From G963556115 sp963677015 (GTDB lineage: Bacteria; Planctomycetota; SZUA-567): a stretch of 64,000 nucleotides of DNA. This document shows positions 43,701 to 52,902 of this stretch, in pieces; within the stretch, counting starts at the first letter, position 1; each line of letters starts with the position of its first letter. Below the pieces are notes generated by a model, which was not told the origin of the DNA, ran no database searches, and worked only from the letters and a program-made list of their open reading frames with translations. The stretch covers positions 2,108,001 to 2,172,000 of the forward strand of contig OY781533.1 in NCBI GenBank assembly GCA_963677015.1, read 5' to 3'. The position numbers were made by a program, and so were the translations under genes.

Positions 43701-44468
43701 TATAAGCTCATCCTGAGAATGATAAAGATTCATAAAACCGCGCAGTTCATCTTCTCGCTTTTTCAGATTATTTTCACTCTTTACAGCATCAGCGATATCA
43801 GACTCCAGCTGTTCTACTTCAGTGTCATTCAACAGCAAAATCTCGCTAAGCCCCGCTTTAAGCGCTTCCAAAGCTTCTTCTTCACGGCGCATGCGCTTAT
43901 GCACAGCAATTGAGATAAATGAATAATCAGCAGTATCAGTAATATTCTCCAATATTTCCGAACGTTCTTTAGTATTTGCCTTAAGGAATTTTGAAAAATC
44001 ACCTTGAGCCAGTAACATTGCTCGAGTAAACTGATCAAAATTCATCCCCGTCAGCTCTTCGATACAACTGCGAGTCTGACTGACCTTCTCCGCCACCGGT
44101 TTCGCTTCACTAATATTATCAAGACGATGCTTATGGGGCTGAAGCTTTCCTCCGGCACGTTCCCGTGCCCGTTTCTGACTCCAGTGTGCCGAGTACTGCA
44201 CCCCATAGATCTCAAAAAAAACCTCGGCAGAACATACACCCGTCCCACGCGACATAACCTCATTACTACCGGCGGAGACAACTCCAAGTCTTGGAGTTCG
44301 TCCATACAAAGACAGTGAAATAGCATCAAGAACCGTACTTTTACCGGCTCCTGTAGCCCCGACAATTGCGAAAATTCCATTACCGGCATATTCACCACCG
44401 GTAAAATCAATCTCCCATTGTCCATACAGGGAATTCAGATTTTCAAATCGTAATTTAAGTATTCTCAC
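40776..44468 (-). CDS. sbcC: SbcC exonuclease ATPase subunit (Rad50-like)
   Basis: 1230 residues. With SbcD it cleaves hairpins and protein-blocked DNA ends. Walker A is VGATGAGKSTVLDAISLSLY (about 36-55) at the N-terminal head. Long heptad coiled coils flank a zinc hook KECPLCGSLEH near residue 598. The C-terminal head holds the signature LSGGESFIVSLALALGLS, Walker B FLDEGFGTLDEAE and an HVSALK switch. The length is typical. It starts at GTG 44468, 12 bases after the sbcD stop, with only a distant site, so translation probably continues from sbcD. It is the last gene of the minus-strand run from kdsA. Confidence 0.96.
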   Translation of the reverse strand: MRILKLRFENLNSLYGQWEIDFTGGEYAGNGIFAIVGATGAGKSTVLDAISLSLYGRTPRLGVVSAGSNEVMSRGTGVCSAEVFFEIYGVQYSAHWSQKRARERAGGKLQPHKHRLDNISEAKPVAEKVSQTRSCIEELTGMNFDQFTRAMLLAQGDFSKFLKANTKERSEILENITDTADYSFISIAVHKRMRREEEALEALKAGLSEILLLNDTEVEQLESDIADAVKSENNLKKREDELRGFMNLYHSQDELIKSNNELSEQNVVLEQKIIAFSEKKKLLDKAEAVQSCWQDYVRLEKLRNKLDSDNKLLDGNNKLLSELQSESDNCENKYAAQQKHLAVIKEAFVAELKVIRAVRDLDVHLVNYFKRLEEFNEEVQKSSGSIDACRRSIMETEKDILLFEDELRSAEGYLQDNSIDGLLVDELGGLLRAVDDYAAEDKNYCENARKLDSLVHEKNRLHEKAIQEEIHCAEIRDTCLQLNSEISNYQHQLELLLGGKKTVEYKLGAEKYRDRQRLLEELGELCTKQVDAALKVEQLRKKVADCKDSILEIEDSLRSISAAEKDVVREQEHLELGLKYYEQVKTLEKRRAELVAGKECPLCGSLEHPFVENGVPEVNEFDLRMEEVKKRLIVVQEQLLCLRNSCSHEEGVLETATAGLQDAETDYNNISRQVSEHSVLVGIISEDDLKSIIDSEIQNNRNILERMTGVIAESDELEKKVFDCKEKLTLSKDSLLLQEKVAGNLRAEESSVTAEEKYISEELKRSEDRLSGLNETLNSAFVKYGYPVSDLDQARFADIAAQLGNRSEEYRRAVEKSEKCRREVEIRVVRKQELSKTLVLEDTRLHKFTELKTNLEQEQNKCSDERHELYGTKDCDVEEERFNTQISSMEKVLTELSEQARVSRENVARCAERIDSLQAGILNEQAELKVMQSEFEVNISERGFNSESEFCASRIDIEALNELKSEWSSLQESASNLKQLGNANQEKMRNLEESLAVAPAKDNVTAGLEQVTAKRSALLESLGAMKNMLQKHAQMYEQYSLKRQELLKQQDICRRWGNLHQLIGSADGTKFRNFAQGLTFDILLKYANNELQQMNDRYLLRRSAVAGNSTAESLELDVIDKDQAGEIRSAKNLSGGESFIVSLALALGLSNMSSRKVEVNSLFLDEGFGTLDEAELDKVLSALSQIQQRGKLIGIISHVSALKERINLQVAIEKGAGGKSSLTGPGCRRL

Positions 44469-44480
44469 AGTATAGTTATA

Positions 44481-45710
44481 TCACTCCCTGCCATCCTCAT
44501 CCTGCATTTCCTGTAGAATCTCCGTGTATAACTCCTCAAGCTCTACTGCCTGATCTGACACGATATCCCGCTCCTGCAAACATAACCTGAAAACCGACAT
44601 TTTATCAAGCTCACCCAGTTCAACAATTCCAGTACCGGAATTTTGCATCAGGCTTAGTTCCAGACTAAGATTATTTCTTATCCGACATACCTCAACACAG
44701 CTCCCGGCAACTGCTGCTTCAACCTCATCCTTGAGTTCAGCACAGATAGCACTTCCAGTATACTCCACTTCAATCCAGACAGACTCATTCTTGCTTTTCA
44801 GCTCATTAATTCTTGTCAAAATCACGTCAAGATCACCACTGACACTCTCTAAACGTTGAAATACCGGCACCGGCAATTCGGTAATATTTAATTTCAAATC
44901 ATCATTAAATTCCAGACAGAGTACCACTTTCTGTTGTGTTGCCTCACTAAAACTCATTGGAATAGGTGAGCCGGAATACCGAATAGTCTCAGAGCCACCG
45001 ACAAGCTGCTTGCGGTGCAGATGCCCAAGAGCATAATATGCTACCTCAGAAGGAAGGTCAGACACATCAACATGTGCCAGAGTACCAACATATAACTCCC
45101 TCTCAGAATCCTTACCACTACTGAAAGCGCTGGCGGTATACAGATGCCCCATAACCAGCACCGGAACCTTTGCCGTAGCGAGGTCTTTAGCTATTTTCAC
45201 TACTCCATTATAATGCTCGCGCAAGCCTTCAAGCAATTTACTCTCTTTTTCAGCGATGCATTCCCCCGCTTCAACCCTCCTTAAATCCCGCTCCCGCAGA
45301 AACGGCACCGCACAAACGACCAGTTCAAGCTCACCATCTCTGTCGCTGACAGTTATCACCTCTTCCGCCAATGACTCTCGTGCAGCTCCGACCACACTAA
45401 TATTCAGGGCTTTCAGTAAATCCTTAGGAGCATCCAATGAAGTGGCAGAATCATGATTGCCGCCGATAACAACTATTTTACGACAACACGAATTAGACGC
45501 CGCAGAAAGAAAAGAGTAATAAAGCTCCAACGCTTTATTACTCGGTGTGGTTGTATCAAATACATCGCCTGAGATAAGCAGTATATCAATACCCTGTTCC
45601 GCAATTAGCTGCAGCAACCAGTCAAGAAATGCCGCAAACTCTTCATAACGCCTCTTTGAATATAAGGTCCTGCCAATATGCCAGTCAGAGGTATGCAAAA
45701 CTTTCAACAT
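44481..45710 (-). CDS. sbcD: SbcD exonuclease nuclease subunit (Mre11-like)
   Basis: 409 residues. Metal-dependent nuclease partner of SbcC. The metallophosphoesterase motifs are LHTSDWHIGRTL (about 5-16), LLISGDVFDTTTPSN, VVIGGNHDSATSLDAPK, LVMGHLYTASAFSS and YALGHLHRKQ, all intact. The C-terminal part is the capping domain, ending in an acidic tail (LQEMQDEDGRE). The gene starts 24 bases after the UlaG-like hydrolase and ends 12 bases before sbcC, so the sbcDC pair has the standard order. Confidence 0.96.
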   Translation of the reverse strand: MLKVLHTSDWHIGRTLYSKRRYEEFAAFLDWLLQLIAEQGIDILLISGDVFDTTTPSNKALELYYSFLSAASNSCCRKIVVIGGNHDSATSLDAPKDLLKALNISVVGAARESLAEEVITVSDRDGELELVVCAVPFLRERDLRRVEAGECIAEKESKLLEGLREHYNGVVKIAKDLATAKVPVLVMGHLYTASAFSSGKDSERELYVGTLAHVDVSDLPSEVAYYALGHLHRKQLVGGSETIRYSGSPIPMSFSEATQQKVVLCLEFNDDLKLNITELPVPVFQRLESVSGDLDVILTRINELKSKNESVWIEVEYTGSAICAELKDEVEAAVAGSCVEVCRIRNNLSLELSLMQNSGTGIVELGELDKMSVFRLCLQERDIVSDQAVELEELYTEILQEMQDEDGRE

Positions 45711-45733
45711 AAATAAACCTGAACTCCTTAGAG

Positions 45734-46537
45734 TTAAATTTCACCCCCGGCACCAGGTAATGAAATCCAACAATTCAAATATGGGTACTTGACCTTGCAA
45801 TAATCAAGGAACAGATATGGATTCTCACTATTATCCGGGAACATTTCCCAGTGCCCCGGGCAGACAAGCCGGGGACGAAGTTCACTGCAGAGATCTGCAG
45901 CCTCCTGCCAGGTCATACACCCCATGCAATTACGTCTATAGCGTATAGAATCCCGGCCATTTATCGGCACAAAGGCCACATCAATATTCCACTCTTTAAG
46001 TTTCGGTAGCATTCCCTCATAGCGCAAAGTATCCCCAGTATGATACAATACCAGCCCGTCAAGCTCTATAATATACTGCAAATACGGATACCCATTCTCC
46101 TCGGTATAATCAAAATCCTCATGTGCCGCCTTAATCGCAGTAATCCTGCAGCCGTCAATTTCAAGAACCCGCTCCGCCTGCGAAGCAATTATTCTCTCCT
46201 CACGTACACCGTCTTCCGTAACCAGTCTGGTCACCGCAACATCAGGCACAACCAGTATCGCTGCGGGTGAAGAATCCATAATTTTCGGTAATGCCGGATG
46301 ATCAATATGGTCTATGTGATCATGAGTACAAAGAATGATATCCGCATTGTCAATTTTTTCAGGATCTAGAACAGGCGGATACACCCGTTTTTCCCGCGGC
46401 GTAAGATAGGGATCAATATAAATTGTCCGCGAAGCAGTTTTCAGACACCAGCCCATCTGACCCAGCCACCAGAACCGTAACTTGCCGGGTGAAACGACAG
46501 CATCTTTTATCGCCATCAGTAAGTCATCAGTTTGCAT
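45734..46537 (-). CDS. MBL-fold hydrolase, UlaG-like
   Basis: 267 residues. WWLGQMGWCLKTASRTIYID at the N-terminus and THDHIDHIDHPALP (HxHxDH) identify an UlaG-type metallo-beta-lactamase-fold hydrolase, the family of L-ascorbate-6-phosphate lactonase. LVLYHTGDTLRYEGM and CPGHWEMFPDNSENP supply the later ligands and substrate region. It has several Cys in NCMGCMTWQE. There are no other ula genes, so the substrate may be another phosphosugar lactone or phosphodiester. AGGAG lies close to the ATG. It is placed 51 bases after the MscS gene and 24 before sbcD. Confidence 0.85.
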   Translation of the reverse strand: MQTDDLLMAIKDAVVSPGKLRFWWLGQMGWCLKTASRTIYIDPYLTPREKRVYPPVLDPEKIDNADIILCTHDHIDHIDHPALPKIMDSSPAAILVVPDVAVTRLVTEDGVREERIIASQAERVLEIDGCRITAIKAAHEDFDYTEENGYPYLQYIIELDGLVLYHTGDTLRYEGMLPKLKEWNIDVAFVPINGRDSIRYRRNCMGCMTWQEAADLCSELRPRLVCPGHWEMFPDNSENPYLFLDYCKVKYPYLNCWISLPGAGGEI

Positions 46538-46588
46538 TTCTTTCTCCTGAAAAATTACTCTTAATCTTTAGAAAATAGACACAGTAGA

Positions 46589-48352
46589 TTATAACTTTGA
46601 TGCCGCATCATCTCTGCCGATAGTCAACTTTCTATTCGGATCACCGGCCAAGTAGAGTGTCTGAGTTGGGAAGGCAAATTCAATACCCTCAGCCTCAAAA
46701 CGCCGCATTATCTCAAAATTAACCCACTGGTTAAGCTCACAGAACGGATACCAGTCAGCAGGGAAAAACCAGAAGGTTGCCAATATTTCAAGATTATCAG
46801 CATTCATATTGGTAAAGAATACCCGTGGCGGATACTCAGGATTCATACCCTGATGATTATCCAGTATATCTTTGACAATTTCCACCGCTTTTTCAACCTT
46901 CACTAACGGTGTATCATAGGTTACAGTTATTGAAATTTCCTTCTTCAGATATGGCCTGCGGGCAATATTTCTTACCGCATCACTTACAGTAAGTGAATTT
47001 GGAATTGACACCAGATGACCGTCAAGACGGCGAATCATTGTCGCCCTAAGTCCAATATGTTCAACCACCCCGTCATATCCTTTGACTTCAACCCTTTCAC
47101 CGACAACAAACGGCTTATCAGTTACAATAGTAACAAAACCCAACAGGTTCTTGAGCGTATCGGTAGCAGCCAGAGCTACCGCCATACCACCAATTCCAAG
47201 ACCTGCAATCAATGTGGTTATAGAATTACCGGTTACTATTGAATAAATATGCAACGCTGCAATCATAACAATAACGAACCTTATTGATTTTTTAAGCAAC
47301 GTACTTATTGCACTGCTCAGACGCAGTTCTGTCTTATCCATCCACCGCATTACTATAGTCTCAATGATGTCAGAAAGATTATAGAAGAATACCGCTACTG
47401 CATATGTGATAATAACATCAAGAGTCCAGGACGCAGCCTCCAGCACCACCGGAATCAGAATAGCAAGTACTACATAAATTCCAATCCAGCGGATAATAAA
47501 CCGCAATGATGAACGCAACGCCATGAACGCCGAGACAATATAAGTACCGCGCAATCGGATATTATCCTCCGCAGACTCACGGTCGTTCTTATAGCGATCG
47601 ATAATCCTGGTAAAGTATTTCTGAGAGATACGGTTTATAAGCATTGTCAGGAGTAAAAATAATATCGCGACAGCCCAACGCCAAATCGGTCTTCCCAGAA
47701 CACTTGAACGCATCAGACTACGCACACTCTCCGGCAGATAATTCATGAAAACACTTTCATCAATCCTGATAAAGGAGTTAGCGCGATATTCAAGAATACG
47801 GTTATAGATATCCTCAGCCTGACGGCGCAACACATACACACTTTCCGGACGGTTGCTCGCTTTTTTAAGACTTGCCGCCTTATCCAGAGTATAATTTTTC
47901 ACATAATCAGTCGCACTCATATTATTAGCATCAACCGCTGATGTTTTTATACCCCGCATTTTGAGCAGCACAGCCACAAACTCCGGACGCACATTCTCCG
48001 CAGCGACAATAAGCAGAGACTTCCCTCTTACGCCGGTAGCATTAGGATCAGCGCCATGCTCCAGCAGAGTTTCAAAAACGCCCAGTTTACCGTTATAGAT
48101 AGCCAGCGCACTCAATGGATTACCACCAACACTTGAATTCACATCAAGCATTCCCTCATCCAGTGCCTTAATAAGGCTGGAATTGTCACCGGACAAGATT
48201 AATTCAAGGGTCGCTCTATCCTTATCTGTAAGATTATTAATCTTTTCCAGACTAGTCGCGTCTTCATCGGCCGCATAAAGAGTCGCCGACAAAAATGCCA
48301 TAACCAGCAGAAGTATCAGGAGAAAACTTCTTTTATCTCTACATTTTTTCAT
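46589..48352 (-). CDS. MscS-family mechanosensitive channel with periplasmic ankyrin repeats
   Basis: 587 residues. A signal peptide (SFLLILLLVMAFLSATLYA) precedes two to three ankyrin-like repeats (NPLSALAIYNGKLGVFETLL, KSLLIVAAENVRPEFVAVLL) at about residues 70-160. Several transmembrane segments follow (from about 210), and the MscS pore helix is GLGIGGMAVALAATDTLKNL, then the vestibule motif RDLL-like VVGERVEVKGYDGVVEHIG and SIPNSLTVSDAVRN. The protein should jettison solutes on hypo-osmotic shock. The N-terminal ankyrin domain is an unusual partner. I start at ATG 48352 because GGAG lies 6 bases upstream. Confidence 0.88.
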   Translation of the reverse strand: MKKCRDKRSFLLILLLVMAFLSATLYAADEDATSLEKINNLTDKDRATLELILSGDNSSLIKALDEGMLDVNSSVGGNPLSALAIYNGKLGVFETLLEHGADPNATGVRGKSLLIVAAENVRPEFVAVLLKMRGIKTSAVDANNMSATDYVKNYTLDKAASLKKASNRPESVYVLRRQAEDIYNRILEYRANSFIRIDESVFMNYLPESVRSLMRSSVLGRPIWRWAVAILFLLLTMLINRISQKYFTRIIDRYKNDRESAEDNIRLRGTYIVSAFMALRSSLRFIIRWIGIYVVLAILIPVVLEAASWTLDVIITYAVAVFFYNLSDIIETIVMRWMDKTELRLSSAISTLLKKSIRFVIVMIAALHIYSIVTGNSITTLIAGLGIGGMAVALAATDTLKNLLGFVTIVTDKPFVVGERVEVKGYDGVVEHIGLRATMIRRLDGHLVSIPNSLTVSDAVRNIARRPYLKKEISITVTYDTPLVKVEKAVEIVKDILDNHQGMNPEYPPRVFFTNMNADNLEILATFWFFPADWYPFCELNQWVNFEIMRRFEAEGIEFAFPTQTLYLAGDPNRKLTIGRDDAASKL

Positions 48353-48428
48353 AGCATACTCCAACATCAACAAGTTCGATACGAATAATCTTAAGTATGT
48401 TTATATAACTACCACCGCTCCCTGAATG

Positions 48429-49706
48429 CTACTTCCGCGTAATCCGTTCAAGACCACCCATATATGGTCTCAAAACTTCAGGAATAATGACCGAGCCGTC
48501 TTCCTGCTGATTGCTCTCAATTATAGCGACCATAGTACGCGGCAGAGCCAGACCAGATGAATTCAATGTATGCACAAACTGAGTTTTATTGTCTGCGTCC
48601 TTATAGCGTATATTCGCTCTACGTGCCTGAAAAGCCTCAAAGTTACTGCAGCTTGATACTTCCAGATACTTATCAACACCCGGTGCATAAGCTTCAAAGT
48701 CATAACACTTCGCCGCAGAGAAAGAAAGATCACCTGAACAGAGTTTAAGAGTCCGGTAATGAAGCCCCAGCCGCTGCAGACAGGTTTCCGCGTTGGCACG
48801 AAGTTTTTCCAACTCATCATAACTGGTTTCAGGTTCAACAAATTTTACCATCTCCACCTTGTTAAACTCATGAACTCTTAATAATCCTCGAGTATCCTTG
48901 CCCGCTGCTCCGGCCTCTCTACGGAAACATGCAGAATAAGCTGTGTAATATAATGGGAGATCCTCACGCGGCAGAAATTCATCACGATGAATATTCGTAA
49001 CCGGAACTTCAGCGGTAGGGATAAGAAAGAGATCATCACCCTTATCGCAACAGTACATATCATTCTCCATCTTCGGAAGCTGCCCGGTACCAATCATGGA
49101 ATCACGGTTAACCATCAATGGCGGAAGCCATTCAGTATAGCCGTGTTCAGTGGTATGCAGATCAAGGAAGAATGAATATAACGCCCGTTCAAGACGTGCC
49201 CCCAAGCCCTTATACAGAATAAAACCGCTCCCAGACAGTTTTACTCCGCGCTTGAAATCAATCATATCCAACTCTTCACAAAGTTCCCAATGCGGTTTTG
49301 GTTCAAAAGAAAACTCCGGCGCTTCCCCCCAACGGTCTATCTCCTCATTCTCATTTTCACCGTCTCCTTCAGGGACATCCTCTGCCGGATGATTTGGTAT
49401 TGACAGTACAAGCTGGTGCAGGCTTTCTTCAACCTCTTTACGGCTATCCTCAAGCTCCTTTACCCGTCCGGCGATCGCCCGTACCTCTTCCATAACCTCA
49501 GTAGCGTCTTCACCGGCTTTCTTCTTCTGTCCGACCTCCTTACTGGCGGCATTACGCCGTGCCTGCAGCTGTTCAAGTTCACTTATAATATCCAGCCTCT
49601 TAGCGTATAGCTGCACACCTGCGTCTATATCGATATCCACCCGCTTGAGATTACAGGCTTCACGCAGATACTCCGGATTATCACGAAACAGTTTCATATC
49701 AATCAT
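48429..49706 (-). CDS. serS: Seryl-tRNA synthetase
   Basis: 425 residues. Class II synthetase charging tRNA-Ser. The N-terminal coiled-coil arm (LQARRNAASKEVGQKKKAGE) grips the tRNA variable loop. Motif 2 lies in YSACFRREAGAAGKDTRGLL, and motif 3 is SGLALPRTMVAIIES with the catalytic Arg. HEFNKVEMVKF and LSFSAAKCYDFEAYAPG are also conserved. The ATG 49706 has GGAG about 8 bases upstream. It lies between hisA (64 bases upstream) and the MscS gene, a mixed operon. Confidence 0.97.
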   Translation of the reverse strand: MIDMKLFRDNPEYLREACNLKRVDIDIDAGVQLYAKRLDIISELEQLQARRNAASKEVGQKKKAGEDATEVMEEVRAIAGRVKELEDSRKEVEESLHQLVLSIPNHPAEDVPEGDGENENEEIDRWGEAPEFSFEPKPHWELCEELDMIDFKRGVKLSGSGFILYKGLGARLERALYSFFLDLHTTEHGYTEWLPPLMVNRDSMIGTGQLPKMENDMYCCDKGDDLFLIPTAEVPVTNIHRDEFLPREDLPLYYTAYSACFRREAGAAGKDTRGLLRVHEFNKVEMVKFVEPETSYDELEKLRANAETCLQRLGLHYRTLKLCSGDLSFSAAKCYDFEAYAPGVDKYLEVSSCSNFEAFQARRANIRYKDADNKTQFVHTLNSSGLALPRTMVAIIESNQQEDGSVIIPEVLRPYMGGLERITRK

Positions 49707-49770
49707 GATTCATACTCCATTATAATATATTGAATTTATACTTTAATATTAATTTCAAATAGTCTCTAAC

Positions 49771-50487
49771 TTAATTTTCAAGAGCCGCCATAGCCTCCGG
49801 CAGTGTCATCCTGCCGTCATAAAGCGCCTTTCCCGAGATAATACCGAAAAGATCAAGTTTCGAGAGGGCTTTAATATCAGCGACAGAAGTAACTCCACCC
49901 GAGGCAATGATTGGAATATCCGTTGCTTTTGTCGCCCGCTCCATCGCTTCAACATTAGCTCCGACCAGAGCGCCATCGCGCGAAATATCAGTATAGATTA
50001 TTGCTCCAAGTCCACTCCCGGAAAGTTCCGCCAGAAAATCTTCCGCCTTCTTCTCACTGGTTTCAGTCCAACCTTTTATTGAGACATAGCCATCTCTGGC
50101 ATCAACACCGACATTGACATGCCCCGGAAGTTTCACGATCAACTCATCCAGAAACTTTCTATCCTCAAGTGCCTTGGTACCGATTATGACCCTGTCAACA
50201 CCATAATCCACCAGGCGCTGAGCTTTCTCCAGCGTGCGTATTCCGCCTCCCACCTCGACCGGTATATTTATAGTCTGAGCAATCTCACGAATATACGATT
50301 CATTCTCACTTATACCGTCAAAAGCACCGTCCAGATCAACTACATGCAGATATGTAGCCCCATCATCCACCCAGCGCTGTGCCATACTGACCGGTGAATC
50401 AGAGTATACGGTCTCTTTATCTTTCTCTCCCTGAAACAATCTCACAGCCTTACCACCTTTGATATCAACCGCAGGCAAAATATGCAT
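49771..50487 (-). CDS. hisA: Phosphoribosylformimino-AICAR-phosphate isomerase
   Basis: 238 residues. Isomerises ProFAR in histidine synthesis. The TIM-barrel half-repeats are visible: LPAVDIKGGKAVRLFQG with the first catalytic Asp, VEVGGGIRTLEKA, then YTDISRDGALVGANV with the second Asp, and IIASGGVTSVADIK. Asp8 and the later Asp are both intact. I start at ATG 50487 (HILPAVDIK as in the family), with AAGGG some 10 bases upstream, leaving out ten upstream codons. No other his gene is in the window. It lies 68 bases after kdsA and 64 before serS. Confidence 0.95.
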   Translation of the reverse strand: MHILPAVDIKGGKAVRLFQGEKDKETVYSDSPVSMAQRWVDDGATYLHVVDLDGAFDGISENESYIREIAQTINIPVEVGGGIRTLEKAQRLVDYGVDRVIIGTKALEDRKFLDELIVKLPGHVNVGVDARDGYVSIKGWTETSEKKAEDFLAELSGSGLGAIIYTDISRDGALVGANVEAMERATKATDIPIIASGGVTSVADIKALSKLDLFGIISGKALYDGRMTLPEAMAALEN

Positions 50488-50554
50488 TATCACAAACCCT
50501 TCACTAGTAAAACTCATTCATTTCTAAAAATATTAAAAGACAACGGTACCCGCA

Positions 50555-51382
50555 TTACTGCCTGCATGCCTGCTGTATTCCCTGTATCTGACGCAGCAGC
50601 CGCTCCAGCTCAGAAAAACGTATCATATTCGGGCCGTCACATAAAGCAGAATCAGGGTCATCATGCACTTCAAGAAATATACCGTCTACACCAGCGGCAG
50701 CAGCTGAACGTGCCAGCACCATAGCCATCTCCCTATCACCGCCACTGCAGCCACCCTGACCGCCGGGCAATTGAGCACTGTGTGTCGCATCAAAAATGAC
50801 CGGAGCAAACTCGCGCATTACCGGTAATCCGCGAAAATCACTGACCAGATTATTATAACCAAAGGAAGCACCACGCTCAGTAATACATACCCTCTCATTA
50901 CCTGATGATGTCACCTTGGCGACAGCATTCTTCATATCCCACGGAGCCATAAACTGCCCCTTCTTGATATTCACTACTTTACCGCTTTTACCGGCAGTGA
51001 CCAGAATATCAGTCTGCCGCGAAAGAAAAGCCGGAACCTGAAGAATATCGACAACTCTGGCAACCGGTTCAACCTCAGCTTCAGAATGAAAATCAGTAAG
51101 AACCGGAATGTTGAAGCGTTCACGAACCTCAGCGAGTATATCCAGCCCCGCGTCTATGCCTGGGCCACGAAAATTCCCGACACTGGAACGGTTAGCCTTA
51201 TCATACGAAGCTTTAAAAACATACTGAATTCCCAATTTATCAGTCAATTCTTTGAGCATCTCAGCCATCTTCAAAACATGTTCCCGTGATTCGATAACAC
51301 AAGGTCCGGCAATTAGCAGTAAATCAGAGCCGCCTCCCAGCGACAGACCACAGCCGATATCAACTTTATTTATAGCTCCCAC
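50555..51382 (-). CDS. kdsA: KDO-8-phosphate synthase
   Basis: 275 residues. Joins arabinose-5-phosphate and PEP for the LPS inner core sugar KDO. LLIAGPCVIESREHVLKMAE opens the barrel with Cys28, the position that in the metal-dependent class ligates the metal, where the E. coli type has Asn. GTDFHSE-like LTDFHSEAEVEPVARVVDIL, FNIPVLTD, KKGQFMAPWDMKN, and FDATHSAQLPG are the family landmarks; the last region HDDPDSALCDGPN has the CDGPN form of the metal-dependent class. It starts at GTG 51382 with AGAGG 6 bases upstream. It heads the minus-strand run to sbcC and marks a diderm with LPS. Confidence 0.95.
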   Translation of the reverse strand: MGAINKVDIGCGLSLGGGSDLLLIAGPCVIESREHVLKMAEMLKELTDKLGIQYVFKASYDKANRSSVGNFRGPGIDAGLDILAEVRERFNIPVLTDFHSEAEVEPVARVVDILQVPAFLSRQTDILVTAGKSGKVVNIKKGQFMAPWDMKNAVAKVTSSGNERVCITERGASFGYNNLVSDFRGLPVMREFAPVIFDATHSAQLPGGQGGCSGGDREMAMVLARSAAAAGVDGIFLEVHDDPDSALCDGPNMIRFSELERLLRQIQGIQQACRQ

Positions 51383-51686
51383 AGCTATCCTCTCTCCAAA
51401 CAGTCAGGTAATAGACACCTGGCGGCATCCACGACCTAAAGTACTAAAGAAACAATAATTTAAGCGATCATCTCTTACAATATAAAACGTTATTACATCA
51501 TACATTCTATTTAATAATGTTCAAGTTGATTTTTCACAATATCTCTTTACTGAATTTAGTTATTACCTTAATTATTAAGATTATTTTAGCATTCAGGCGG
51601 TATATATTATATAATTGTTTGAAATTCAATATTGTTTTTACTGCGCCCCAAACGTTAAAACATCACAATTACAGGATAAACGGATT
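51383..51686. other. Divergent promoter region between kdsA and the lipoprotein
   Basis: About 300 AT-rich bases with no supported gene. On the plus strand a TATAAT lies at 51610-51615 with a poor -35, and on the minus strand a TTGTAA-17-TATTGT pair is plausible for kdsA. No clear operator or hairpin was found. Confidence 0.55.
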
Positions 51687-52475
51687 ATGACTGTAAAAAC
51701 CGCATATAACCGGCTAATTTACTTACTCGCTTTTATTACCCTTGCATCAACTCTAACCGGATGCATCCAGGCGGATGCAAAAATAGTGCTAAATAATGAT
51801 GGATCAGGAAAAGTAATTATCACCGAACTAATTACAAAAGAAGGAATAAACAGAATAAATACACTCAGTAATAATGGCAGCATCCCCCGCATTGATATTA
51901 CCGGCTACTTTAAAGATGCAAGCAAGTCAGACACTTCAGCTGAGCTACAAAGGATCTCCTCCGGCATAAGCTGCGACTCTGTAAACACCTTTATACCCCA
52001 GGCAGGTGGACTGGGGAGAAAATCAGTATTCAGTTTCAAAGATATAAACAAAGTCCGCCTTTTCAGTGGAAACAACACCGGCAGTTCATATTTAAAAGCA
52101 GACTTTACAGGGGCTGAAATAAATATTTCAGCCAATATAAATCCGGCGGAAAGAGACAAAATACTCAAAATACTGCGTACTATTAACGCACTGCCCAATA
52201 CCATCAGAGCTGCTTTTACCGGGATGAAAGTTAAAATTGATCTCTCGTTGCCTCGGGAAATCCAGAAAACCACAGCCAGCTTTGTACATGCCGACAACAA
52301 GGGAATAACTTTTTTAGATATTGATATAGGAAAGCTTATTGCAACCCCCGGAGCAATCGATAAACTTAAGCAGTTCGGAAATAATGCTTCCAATGGAAAC
52401 GCTTACGACATACCGAATTCCTTATCATTAAAACTTGAGCCGAAAACAGAAATTTACATCAAACTTCAAGATTAA
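51687..52475 (+). CDS. Lipoprotein of unknown function
   Basis: 262 residues from ATG 51687. The signal RLIYLLAFITLASTLTG|C has a clear lipobox with the Cys at about residue 26. The mature part starts QADAKIVLNNDGSGKVIITE, a pattern common in exported proteins with an LppM- or DUF3153-like beta fold, but that is only suggestive. There are no catalytic residues or further membrane segments, apart from a mostly beta-rich body and a helical stretch (KLIATPGAIDKLKQFGNN). It is 25 bases before the DUF4912 gene, so it probably belongs to the same transcript as the glucan genes. Its role is unknown. Confidence 0.65.
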   Translation: MTVKTAYNRLIYLLAFITLASTLTGCIQADAKIVLNNDGSGKVIITELITKEGINRINTLSNNGSIPRIDITGYFKDASKSDTSAELQRISSGISCDSVNTFIPQAGGLGRKSVFSFKDINKVRLFSGNNTGSSYLKADFTGAEINISANINPAERDKILKILRTINALPNTIRAAFTGMKVKIDLSLPREIQKTTASFVHADNKGITFLDIDIGKLIATPGAIDKLKQFGNNASNGNAYDIPNSLSLKLEPKTEIYIKLQD

Positions 52476-52500
52476 CTATTCATTGGGAAAAACATATTAA

Positions 52501-52902
52501 ATGAATAACCTAAAGTTGAATGCCGTAGTCAGAGACCCGGGAACTGTATTTATCTGCTGGGATACCATACAGGATCTACCAGCGGATACTGCCTGCTTTC
52601 TGGAAGTAAATAATATTGCTACCGGAGAAATTGAATCATACCCGGTTAATATTGAGAGCGGGAAACACTACCTGCACTCGCTAAATCCTGATACATATTA
52701 CCATATTACAATTCGCGCCTGTACTCAAAGCGATACGAAACTTGAGATATTGCTCGATTTCGGTAATATACATACATTCAATAACAATATCAGCACCCAG
52801 AGTTCAAATAATGAAAAATGGAAAACCGACAGAGAATCACTGCTGAAACTTACAGGAAATAATTGGGAAGAGAGAAAATCCAGTGATGGACGCTACTGCT
52901 GA
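52501..52902 (+). CDS. DUF4912-like protein paired with the GH57 enzyme
   Basis: 133 residues. LNAVVRDPGTVFICWDTIQD in the first third is the DUF4912 pattern (conserved Arg-Asp-Pro, then an aromatic-Trp pair), followed by a fibronectin-like beta domain with HYLHSLNPDTYYHITIRACT. DUF4912 genes are often next to GH57 glucan enzymes, as here. The likely role is carbohydrate binding or enzyme assembly. The end overlaps the GH57 start by 17 bases, so they are translationally coupled. The C-terminal 30 residues (STQSSNNEKWKTDRESLLKL) look unstructured. The family is a pattern match. Confidence 0.7.
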   Translation: MNNLKLNAVVRDPGTVFICWDTIQDLPADTACFLEVNNIATGEIESYPVNIESGKHYLHSLNPDTYYHITIRACTQSDTKLEILLDFGNIHTFNNNISTQSSNNEKWKTDRESLLKLTGNNWEERKSSDGRYC

